DNA of 64,000 bases from an uncultured Roseovarius sp. (GTDB lineage Bacteria; Pseudomonadota; Alphaproteobacteria; Rhodobacterales; Rhodobacteraceae), in NCBI RefSeq assembly GCF_947259555.1, contig NZ_CAMYMD010000067.1, forward strand, positions 23,219 through 87,218. Direction: 5' to 3'. Under the pieces are notes generated by a model that saw only the letters and a list, made by a program, of their open reading frames with translations, was not told where the DNA came from and searched no databases. The position numbers were made by a program, and so were the translations under genes. This document shows, one piece after another, positions 52,046 to 60,115 of the stretch (position 1 is its first letter; every line of letters begins with the position of its first letter).

Positions 52046-52203
52046 TTTGAATTCTCCATAGGTTAGAGCGGGGCTCCTCCAAGGCTGTAGCCCCGCATGA
52101 AGCTGCGCCTATAGACCACGCCAGAGCCCTTGAAAAGGGTCAAATGGTACGTGGCAGGCTTCTTCTTGGTAAAAAACCCGAATCCGCCGCAGGCTACCGG
52201 GCG

Positions 52204-53367
52204 TCACTCCCACTCGCCCGAGAACCCCTTGGGCACCATCAGGACGTCGCGGTCGAGATCATGCACATCACGCCGCCCGCAGAGGCCCATGGTGGTGTCC
52301 AACTCCTTTTGAATCACCTCCAGCGTCTTGGTGACGCCCGCCTCGCCCATGGCGCCAAGCCCGTAGACGAAGGCGCGCCCGATATAGGTGCCCTTGGCAC
52401 CCAGGCTCAGCGCCTTGAGCACGTCCTGCCCAGAGCGGATGCCGCTGTCGAGATGCACCTCGATCTTGTCGCCCACGGCATCCATGATCGCGGGCAGGGC
52501 GCGAATGGCCGAGAGTGCGCCATCGAGCTGTCGCCCGCCGTGGTTTGACACGATGATTGCATCGGCGCCGACATTGAGCGCTTCCATCGCGTCGCGCGGG
52601 TCCATGATACCCTTGATGATGAGCGGCCCGTCCCACATCTTGCGAAACACCCGGATCCGGTCCCAGTCGAGCGCCTGATCGAACGCCTCCGACGTCCATG
52701 TGCTGAGCGAGGACGGGTCAGAGACGCCCTTGGCATGGCCCACGATATTGCCAAAGCTGCGCCGCTTGGTGCCCAGCATGCCCAGCCCCCATTGCACCTT
52801 GGTCATCATGTTGGCGACGCTGGCGGGTGTCAGCTTGGGCGGTGCGCTGAGGCCGTTCTTGAGGTCCTTGTGCCGCTGCCCCAGCATCTGCAGATCGACC
52901 GTGATCATCGCCGCCGAACAGTTCGCCGCCTTTGCCCGGTCGAACAGGCGCTGCATGAAGTCGTCGTCCTTAAGGGTATAGACCTGGAACCAGAACGGCT
53001 TGGTGGTGTGCTCCGCCACATCCTCGATGGAACAGATCGACATGGTCGAGAGGGTGAAGGGCACGCCGAATTTCTCGGCCGCGCGCGCCGCCTTGATCTC
53101 GCCATCGGCATGTTGCATGCCGGTCAGGCCTACGGGGGCGAGACCCACTGGCATCGCCACATCCTGCCCGATCATCTTTGTCGACAGGTTGCGCCCGGTC
53201 ATGTCGATGGCAACGCGCTGTTTCAGGTAAATACGGTCGAAATCGGAAGTGTTCTCGCGAAAGGTCTGTTCCGTCCAACTGCCCGACTCAGCATAGTCGT
53301 AGAACATCTTGGGCACGCGACGGCGGTAGATCTTTTTGAGATCGTAGATATTGGTGATGACGGGCAT
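52204..53367 (-). CDS. lldD: Alpha-hydroxy-acid oxidizing (L-lactate dehydrogenase) protein
   Basis: FYDYAESGSWTEQTFREN, VSNHGGRQLDGA, DSGIRSGQDVLKALSLGAKGTYIGRAFVYGLGA; start trimmed. Confidence 0.94.
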   Translation of the reverse strand: MPVITNIYDLKKIYRRRVPKMFYDYAESGSWTEQTFRENTSDFDRIYLKQRVAIDMTGRNLSTKMIGQDVAMPVGLAPVGLTGMQHADGEIKAARAAEKFGVPFTLSTMSICSIEDVAEHTTKPFWFQVYTLKDDDFMQRLFDRAKAANCSAAMITVDLQMLGQRHKDLKNGLSAPPKLTPASVANMMTKVQWGLGMLGTKRRSFGNIVGHAKGVSDPSSLSTWTSEAFDQALDWDRIRVFRKMWDGPLIIKGIMDPRDAMEALNVGADAIIVSNHGGRQLDGALSAIRALPAIMDAVGDKIEVHLDSGIRSGQDVLKALSLGAKGTYIGRAFVYGLGAMGEAGVTKTLEVIQKELDTTMGLCGRRDVHDLDRDVLMVPKGFSGEWE

Positions 53368-53385
53368 GGGCGACACTCCGGGAAA

Positions 53386-53406
53386 TTGGTAAATATGCTT
53401 TACCAA
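53386..53406. promoter_or_regulatory. Palindromic candidate operator of lldD
   Basis: TTGGTAAA-TATGC-TTTACCAA, perfect 8-bp arms, 18 bp upstream of the start codon. Confidence 0.55.
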
Positions 53407-53479
53407 CCCCGGCACGCACGTGCAATCATTGGCGGTGTCGCAGGGGTGGGGGGAATGTTTGGCCTGGAGCTGCCACTGG

Positions 53480-53657
53480 ATCAAAGCACCCGCGCGATAC
53501 GCGGTCGAAGACCGCCGCGCATCGACGGGCCGCCCCGACGGCACGGCGATTTGGCCGTAACTTGCGCATCGCGTGGATGTTTTACTGACTTGGCAGAGAT
53601 AAAATTCTGCCGAACACGCGTTGGATCGCCGCACCACGGCCCGTCGATGCGCGGCTT
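53480..53657 (-). repeat. Dispersed repeat, copy 2 (intact terminal inverted repeats)
   Basis: CCGCGCATCGACGGGCCG ... CGGCCCGTCGATGCGCGG; opposite orientation to copy 1. Confidence 0.85.
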
Positions 53658-53681
53658 ACGACAACGGCAGCCTCAGGCCTG

Positions 53682-54473
53682 TCACGCCCGGTGCGCGCCC
53701 TCCGCGAGCCCGCGCACGAAATCGAGCACGCCGGAGACCGGCGCGCCCTTGGCGATCTCGCCAACGATGGCCGAGCCCACGACGCAGCCGTCGGCGACGC
53801 TTGCAATCGTCTGGGCGGTTTCGGGGCTGCGGATGCCGAAGCCCACGATCACCGGCAGGTCGGTCTGCGCCTTGATGCGGGTCACTTCCGGGCCTACGTC
53901 CGCCGCCTCTGCCGCTGCGGCCCCGGTGATGCCGGTGATCGAGACGTAGTAGACGAAACCGCTGGTGTTCTCGAGAACCTTGGGCAGGCGCTTGTCATCG
54001 GTGGTGGGGGTGGCGAGGCGAATGAAGTTGAGCCCCGCATTTGAGGCCGGAATGCACAGCTCGTCATCTTCCTCGGGGGGCAGATCGACCACGATCAGGC
54101 CGTCGATCCCGGCGGATTTGGCGTCGGTCAGAAACCGCTCCACGCCGCGATTGTAGATCGGGTTGTAATAGCCCATCAGCACGATTGGCGTGGTGTCGTC
54201 ACCCTCACGAAACTCGCGCGCCATTTGCAACGTCTTTTCCAGCGTCATGCCGCCTGCGAGAGCGCGCTGACCGGCCAGTTGGATGGTCGGCCCGTCGGCC
54301 ATCGGATCGGTAAAGGGCACGCCCAGTTCGATGATATCGACACCGGCTTTGGGTAGCCCCTTCATCACGTCGAGCGCGCGTTTGTAGTCCGGGTCACCCG
54401 CCATGATGTAGGAGACGAACGCCTTTTTGCCGGCGGTTTTCAACTCTGCGAATTTCGCGTCGATACGTGTCAT
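53682..54473 (-). CDS. trpA: Tryptophan synthase alpha subunit
   Basis: [44 protein letters not shown]. Confidence 0.98.
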   Translation of the reverse strand: MTRIDAKFAELKTAGKKAFVSYIMAGDPDYKRALDVMKGLPKAGVDIIELGVPFTDPMADGPTIQLAGQRALAGGMTLEKTLQMAREFREGDDTTPIVLMGYYNPIYNRGVERFLTDAKSAGIDGLIVVDLPPEEDDELCIPASNAGLNFIRLATPTTDDKRLPKVLENTSGFVYYVSITGITGAAAAEAADVGPEVTRIKAQTDLPVIVGFGIRSPETAQTIASVADGCVVGSAIVGEIAKGAPVSGVLDFVRGLAEGAHRA

Positions 54474-54600
54474 GCGGGCCTGTCCTTCGAATGGGTCCGT
54501 GCGGGTTTGGCGCAAAGCGGGCGGGAAATCAATGCCCGGCTTGACCTTGCCCCGCGCAAACCCGTAGATGCGCGCAATTCACCGCAGGAAAGGGGCTGTC

Positions 54601-55698
54601 ATGGGCTTTAAAATGGGAATCGTGGGCCTGCCCAATGTCGGCAAATCCACGCTCTTCAACGCGCTCACCCGCACGGCTGCCGCGCAGGCGGCGAACTTTC
54701 CGTTCTGCACGATCGAGCCTAATGTCGGCGAGGTGGCGGTGCCGGATGCCCGGCTTGACAAGCTGGCGGCGATTGCGGGGTCCAAGCAGATCATCCCGAC
54801 GCGGATGACTTTTGTCGATATCGCGGGGCTGGTCAAAGGCGCGTCAAAAGGCGAGGGGCTTGGCAATCAGTTTCTGGCCAATATCCGCGAGGTCGATGCC
54901 ATCGCGCATGTGCTGCGGTGCTTCGAGGATGGTGACGTGACCCATGTCGAGGGGCGCGTCGATCCGGTGGCGGATGCCGAGGTGATCGAGACCGAATTGA
55001 TGCTGGCGGACCTTGATTCCATTGAGAAAAGGCGGGTTGGTCTGGTGCGCAAGCTGAAGGGCGGGGACAAGGAGGCGGTGCAGGCGGACCGGCTTCTGGC
55101 GCTCGCGCAGGCGGCGCTGGAAGAGGGTAATCCGGCGCGGACTGTCGAGGTTGACGATGACGATCTCAAGGCTTGGAAGATGCTGCAATTGCTGACCTCA
55201 AAGCCGGTGCTCTATGTCTGCAATGTCGAGGAAAGCAATGCCGCTGAGGGCAATGCTCATAGTCAAGCGGTGGCTCAGATGGCGGCTGCGCAGGGGGCGG
55301 GCAGCGTTGTGATCTCGGCTCAGATCGAGGAAGAGATCAGCCAGCTTGAACCTGAGGAAGCTATTGTTTTCCTTGAGGAAATGGGGCTGGAAGAGGCGGG
55401 GCTGGATCGGTTGATCCGGGCCGGATATGAGCTGTTGCATCTGGAGACCTACTTCACCGTAGGGCCCAAGGAAGCGCGGGCCTGGACCATTCCGAGCGGC
55501 ACGCCTGCGCCGAAGGCGGCGGGGGTCATTCATGGCGATTTCGAGAAGGGATTTATCCGCGCGGAAACAATCGCTTACGAGGATTTCGTGAGCCTTGGGG
55601 GCGAGCAGAAGGCCAAGGATGCGGGCAAGATGCGGGCCGAGGGCAAGGGCTATGTCGTCAAGGATGGCGACGTTCTGCACTTCCTCTTCAACACCTGA
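54601..55698 (+). CDS. ychF: Redox-regulated ATPase / GTP-binding protein YchF
   Basis: [54 protein letters not shown]. Confidence 0.98.
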   Translation: MGFKMGIVGLPNVGKSTLFNALTRTAAAQAANFPFCTIEPNVGEVAVPDARLDKLAAIAGSKQIIPTRMTFVDIAGLVKGASKGEGLGNQFLANIREVDAIAHVLRCFEDGDVTHVEGRVDPVADAEVIETELMLADLDSIEKRRVGLVRKLKGGDKEAVQADRLLALAQAALEEGNPARTVEVDDDDLKAWKMLQLLTSKPVLYVCNVEESNAAEGNAHSQAVAQMAAAQGAGSVVISAQIEEEISQLEPEEAIVFLEEMGLEEAGLDRLIRAGYELLHLETYFTVGPKEARAWTIPSGTPAPKAAGVIHGDFEKGFIRAETIAYEDFVSLGGEQKAKDAGKMRAEGKGYVVKDGDVLHFLFNT

Positions 55699-55770
55699 GC
55701 GGGGCGATTTTCGGCGGTCTGTATCACGTCGGTATTCTATCGGTATCGCGTCGGTGGCGCAAAACGCCCC

Positions 55771-57252
55771 TCAGCCGCCCCGCCGTGCGGCAATGGCGCT
55801 GAGGGTGCGCTCTGTAATTTCTTCATAATGGCGGGCCCCGGCGGAATGGAATACCTTCTGCGCGGCGCGCGCATGGTCCTCGGCCCGCTCGAGGTGTGCG
55901 GCCTCGCCGGTCTTGTCGAAGAAGGCGCGCTCCAGATCGGCAAGGTTGGCTTGTGTCATGGCCCAGTCGAGCGGCACGCGGTCGCGGGTCCATTCCTCGA
56001 GGGCATGGCGATAGGCGGTGTCAGCGTCTTCGAGCCGTGCGGTGCCGACCTCCCGTTGCCCGAGGATGGCCAGCGCAGTGCCGAGGTTCATCTGGGTCCT
56101 GGCCCATTCGAGCGGCACGCGGTCGCGGGTGGATTCCTCGAGGGCGGCGCGATAGGCGGTGACGGCCTCTTCGAGCCGTGCGGTGCCGCTCTCGCGTTCT
56201 CCGATTGTTGCCAGCGCGGTGCCGAGGTTCATCTGGGTCATGGCCCAGTCGAGCGGCACGCGGTCGCGGGTGTGTTCCTCAAGGGCGCTGCGAAAGGCGA
56301 TGACGGCCTCTTCGAGCCGGTCGGTGCCGCTCTCGCGTTCTCCGATTGTTGCCAGCGCATTGCCGATGTTCATCTGGGTCTTGGCCCATTCGAGCGGCAC
56401 GCGGTCGCGGGTGGATTCCTCGAGGGCGGCGCGGTAGGCGGTGACGGCCTCTTCGAGCCGGGCGGTGCCGCTCTCGCGGTCCCCGAGGGTGCGCAGCGCA
56501 TTGCCGAGGTTCATCTGTGCCCTGGCCCAGTCGAGCGGCACGCGGTCGCGACTGGATTCCTCGAGGGCGGCGCGATAGGCGGTGACGGCCTCTTCGAGCC
56601 GGGCGGTGCCGCTCTCGCGTTCCCCGAGGATTCGCAGCGACACGCCCAGATCATTGAGCGCGGTGCCGCGTTCGTCCGCTGTGCGGGCGCGGGTGAGGAC
56701 CAATCGGGCGAGGGCCATGGAGATCTCGAGGTCGATCGCGATGCCCTTGTCGCGGCCATCGACATAATGGGTGTCCTGTAGCGCGCGCAGCGCCCCGAAC
56801 CCGGCGCGGCCGCCCGCCTCCAGATCGGCCTTGCGGATCAGATACTCGGCGGCGGTGGCGCTGTTACCCTCGAGCATGGCGATCTTTATGCCGCTGTCGA
56901 GCAGGCGGGCGCGACGGGCGGTGTCCGCCTCCAGCGCGGCGGCAATGGCATCGCTTGCGGCGGTATATTCGCCCTCGGCCGCCAATCCGGTCACGCGGGT
57001 CAGCACCTCATCCACGAAATCACCATGGTTGGAGGGCACGCGCCCCTCTTGCTGCACCCGCACGGCGATGTCCATGGCGTTCTGCAGGTCGAGCCAGGCC
57101 TGGCCGAGATCGTCGGTCTCGCGCGCGATGCGCTGTGCGAGGCGGATGATGGCGGTTTCGGTGATGCCTTCATTGCGGAGGCGGTCGGATTGGCCGGGTT
57201 GACTGGCGGCGCGCAATAGGGCTCGGACTCTACGATCTAGAGGTTCGTTCAT
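55771..57252 (-). CDS. Tetratricopeptide repeat protein with 47-aa repeats
   Basis: Repeated RESGTARLEEAVTAYRAALEESTRDRVPLEWARTQMNLGTALA. Confidence 0.88.
   Translation of the reverse strand: MNEPLDRRVRALLRAASQPGQSDRLRNEGITETAIIRLAQRIARETDDLGQAWLDLQNAMDIAVRVQQEGRVPSNHGDFVDEVLTRVTGLAAEGEYTAASDAIAAALEADTARRARLLDSGIKIAMLEGNSATAAEYLIRKADLEAGGRAGFGALRALQDTHYVDGRDKGIAIDLEISMALARLVLTRARTADERGTALNDLGVSLRILGERESGTARLEEAVTAYRAALEESSRDRVPLDWARAQMNLGNALRTLGDRESGTARLEEAVTAYRAALEESTRDRVPLEWAKTQMNIGNALATIGERESGTDRLEEAVIAFRSALEEHTRDRVPLDWAMTQMNLGTALATIGERESGTARLEEAVTAYRAALEESTRDRVPLEWARTQMNLGTALAILGQREVGTARLEDADTAYRHALEEWTRDRVPLDWAMTQANLADLERAFFDKTGEAAHLERAEDHARAAQKVFHSAGARHYEEITERTLSAIAARRGG
55971..56675. 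repeat. Coding tandem repeat, about five 141-bp units
   Basis: GCGGCACGCGGTCGCG anchor at 55971, 56112, 56253, 56394 and 56535, exact 141-bp period. Confidence 0.9.
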
Positions 57253-57959
57253 TTTGCTTGCCTCACTATGATGTGCCGAGCTTCTTGGACAGAAACATTT
57301 TCATCTATTAGCAAGATTAGAAGCTGTGTCACTTCAGTGTAGCTGCTGTTCATCTCATCCATGGTTTCTTCAAACTGGTGACGCATCATTAGTTGCCTCG
57401 CTTCGGCTTGGCGTCGATCTTGTTCTGTTTGCCCGTTAGATTGTTGTTGTAATAGCGCGTCCAGTCGCCTCAGTGCTACGCGGTTATCCGCATCTTTCCG
57501 GTCTTGTGGCTCCACGAAAGGCGCCAACGTATCGGCGAGGATGCGGGTATAATCGTCCAGCGCCGTTGCGGTGGCGAATGCGGGGTCTTCCTCGCAGTCC
57601 GGGTCTTTGAATAACTCCCTGATCTTCTGGGCCATGTATGCCGCGATCGTTCTGGCGTCCCGGTTTCCGTCGGAAAGCTCGTCTTCACTGGGCGCAAAGC
57701 GCTTCAGCATCTGTACAACGATTTTCTTGCGGTCCGCGCTCAGATGGCTGCGGTCAAGGACGTCCTGCATGTGGTCGGCCATTTTCGTGGCCAGCGGTCT
57801 GGCGTCCTTGTCGCTGCTGCGCTTGAACAAATCCGTCGCGGAAAGAGAGGCGCTGATCGCCGCCCCGGCACCGCCGGTGACCGTCAGGTCCGCCGCCATG
57901 GCGACCGAGGAAAAGGCAACCGCGATGTTGCCTGCGTGCAATACCTTTTCCACCATCAC
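57249..57959 (-). CDS. Hypothetical protein with glycine-rich hydrophobic N-terminus, coupled to TPR gene
   Basis: ATGA overlap with TPR gene; AADLTVTGGAGAAISASLSATDLFKRSSD. Confidence 0.7.
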   Translation of the reverse strand: MMVEKVLHAGNIAVAFSSVAMAADLTVTGGAGAAISASLSATDLFKRSSDKDARPLATKMADHMQDVLDRSHLSADRKKIVVQMLKRFAPSEDELSDGNRDARTIAAYMAQKIRELFKDPDCEEDPAFATATALDDYTRILADTLAPFVEPQDRKDADNRVALRRLDALLQQQSNGQTEQDRRQAEARQLMMRHQFEETMDEMNSSYTEVTQLLILLIDENVSVQEARHIIVRQAK

Positions 57960-58056
57960 CGCACCCTCCGGTAGAGGACATTAGTCAACTGCGTTGGAGC
58001 GTCAACCGGGTTGTGCGGGGTATGCGGTGGGGGGCTGGTCTGTTGTGGACATTTGA

Positions 58057-58125
58057 TTGATGCACCCGCGCGATACGCGGCCCAACGGGCCGCCGCGCAT
58101 CGTCGCGGCGCGACGCTGCGCGGCT
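58057..58125 (-). repeat. Dispersed repeat, copy 3 (short form)
   Basis: Shares GCACCCGCGCGATACGCGG and CCGCCGCGCATCG with copy 2; ends collapse into a near-palindrome. Confidence 0.7.
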
Positions 58126-58188
58126 GAGTGCAAGGGCGGTTCAAGGCCATTTCGTGCAAGCTCGACACGCCCAACCGCATCTCATGCC

Positions 58189-59727
58189 TCACGCCGGAAG
58201 ATGGATCCGAAACCGCTCGCGAATGGCACGGTCGGTGACCGGGTCGAACCGCGCCGCCGAGCGTTCCGAGAGAATCTTCATCTTCTTCTCGGTGGCCTTC
58301 TCGATCAGGTCGGGCTTGCCCAACTCGTCCCATTCCTTGGGCGAGACGCGGTTGGCGAGGCTGGGATAGACATAATCGGTCTGCATCCGACCGAGGGTTT
58401 GCGCCGCCCCCAGATAATGCCCGGGCCCACCGATGCAGGTGGACCGGATCACATCAAGGCTGAGCGTGTCCTCGTCTACCTCGATGCCGCGCGTGCAACG
58501 CAGGGCCTGACCGATCAGGTCATCGCCGAGGATGAGCGATTCGAGGCAGAAGCCCAGAAGCGAGGCATGCATGCCCGCCGCCTCGTAGACCATGTTGAGG
58601 CCCGAGAGCCCGGCCATGACATTCGACATCGCCTGTTCCCACCCGGCCTGCATATCGGGCAGCTTGGCATCGGCGATGCCTGCCGCAGCACCGCCGGGCA
58701 GGCCGTAGAATTTGTGCATCTGCGCGCAGCCTGCCGACAGCAGCGCCTGTTCGCCCGATCCGCCCGACATCGCGCCGGTGCGCAGATCGCTGACGAAGGG
58801 CCATGTGCCGAAGATCGCCGGATGCCCCGGTTTGACCGCGTTGACATAGACGAGACCGGCGAGGCATTCGGCCATGGCCTGAACGATGGCCCCGGCGATG
58901 GGGGCAGGGGCGGTGGCCCCGGCTTGCCCTGCCGAGAGCAGCAGGACGGGTATGCCGCCGTGAATGCACTCCTCCATCACGAGGCAGGATTCGGTGGCGA
59001 ATTTCATCGGCGGGACGACGAAGCAGTTGGAGTTGCTGATGAACGGGCGCGCGCGCCATTTTTCCTCGCCACCTGCGATCAGATGCAACATCTCGAGCGC
59101 ATCACGCACAAAGGCTGGCTCTGTGAAAGACACGCCGACATGCTTGGTGGTCCCGGCACAGCAGGCATAGAGGGTGTTGAGGTCCATCTCGCGGTTATCG
59201 GGGATGTCACGGCAGACCATCGGGCGCTGGACGAAGTGGATATTGTCCAGCTGATCGGCGATGCGGGCGGCGTCATGCAGATCCTGTACCGTGCTCTCTC
59301 GGTAGGTGCGGGCATGCGGCTCGACCAGATGCACCGCCGCGCCGGCTGTGCCATAATGTACGCGGGTGCCTTGCAACAGCATATCGTGCTGCGGGTCGCG
59401 ACCGCAGAGCGTGAGCGCGCGATTGGCCGAGGCGATGGTGTATTCGATCAGGGCGCGGGGAAAGCGGAGGCGCCCGTCTTCGCCCTGCACGGCCCCGGCG
59501 CCGGTCAGGTAGGCCACGCCCGAGGGCGGCGCATCGGCCAGCCCGATCTGTTCCAGCGCGTCGAGCACGGCTGCGTGAATGCGGTCCATCTGCAAAGTGG
59601 TGAGCGGGCGGTAGGTGCCGCCCTCAAGCCCGGGGCGGATCGGGCGCATGTTCGCGGCAAGCGGGTTGGAGCGGGCTTCGCGGCGGGCGGCGCGGCCACC
59701 GGCGCGGCGCGTTTTGGTCTCTGTCAT
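58189..59727 (-). CDS. Trimethylamine methyltransferase (MttB) superfamily, apparently non-pyrrolysine
   Basis: GGTYRPLTTLQMDRIH..., uninterrupted ORF; start trimmed to MTETK. Confidence 0.9.
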   Translation of the reverse strand: MTETKTRRAGGRAARREARSNPLAANMRPIRPGLEGGTYRPLTTLQMDRIHAAVLDALEQIGLADAPPSGVAYLTGAGAVQGEDGRLRFPRALIEYTIASANRALTLCGRDPQHDMLLQGTRVHYGTAGAAVHLVEPHARTYRESTVQDLHDAARIADQLDNIHFVQRPMVCRDIPDNREMDLNTLYACCAGTTKHVGVSFTEPAFVRDALEMLHLIAGGEEKWRARPFISNSNCFVVPPMKFATESCLVMEECIHGGIPVLLLSAGQAGATAPAPIAGAIVQAMAECLAGLVYVNAVKPGHPAIFGTWPFVSDLRTGAMSGGSGEQALLSAGCAQMHKFYGLPGGAAAGIADAKLPDMQAGWEQAMSNVMAGLSGLNMVYEAAGMHASLLGFCLESLILGDDLIGQALRCTRGIEVDEDTLSLDVIRSTCIGGPGHYLGAAQTLGRMQTDYVYPSLANRVSPKEWDELGKPDLIEKATEKKMKILSERSAARFDPVTDRAIRERFRIHLPA

Positions 59728-59767
59728 GTCATGATATCCTGTGGAGAAATTGTCGGAGGGTGGCGTG

Positions 59768-59857
59768 TCAGCCAATCTCCGGTCGACCGCGCGCCGCCAG
59801 ACCCCGTTCCGCGCCTATGGTGCGGACAATGAGCGTGATCTTGCTGCGTGGGTGCAT
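59768..59857 (-). CDS. Possible small ORF upstream of mttB-like gene (MHPRSKITLIVRTIGAERGLAARGRPEIG)
   Basis: 29 codons, AGGAG Shine-Dalgarno 6 nt before ATG. Confidence 0.35.
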   Translation of the reverse strand: MHPRSKITLIVRTIGAERGLAARGRPEIG

Positions 59858-59991
59858 GGTGGTCTCCTCAGGCACATGTCAAAGGAACCCCGATTCTGTT
59901 GACGCTGTCTGTTCCGTTTCCGACGCGTGTCGCAAACGGGCTGTGGTGTGCCGTGCTTGACCGCTGCGTTGTATGGGGCTAAGCCCATCTC

Positions 59992-60033
59992 ATGAGACCT
60001 GACTGCTTCATTATTTGCTGCATTATCCGCTGA
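59992..60033 (+). CDS. Cys-rich leader peptide upstream of cysS (MRPDCFIICCIIR)
   Basis: ATG AGA CCT GAC TGC TTC ATT ATT TGC TGC ATT ATC CGC TGA; hairpin starts at its last codons. Confidence 0.6.
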   Translation: MRPDCFIICCIIR

Positions 60034-60092
60034 GTTTTCTCAGGCGGGCCGGTCTTGTGTTTCCAAGCGATCACGAAGTTGCTAAGCCCGCC
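60027..60092 (+). promoter_or_regulatory. Candidate mutually exclusive hairpins in cysS leader
   Basis: CCGCTGAG-TTTT-CTCAGGCGG versus GGCGGGC (60043-60049) : GCCCGCC (60086-60092). Confidence 0.45.
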
Positions 60093-60115
60093 GCGGGACC
60101 GCGCGCGAGGACAAG

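Noticed and set aside
55971-56675. CRISPR-like periodic repeat
   Set aside because: 141-bp period with no unique spacers, in frame and coding for TPR units.
58189-59727. Pyrrolysine-containing trimethylamine methyltransferase
   Set aside because: ORF is uninterrupted by in-frame TAG and no pyl genes are seen; treated as a non-Pyl MttB-superfamily member.
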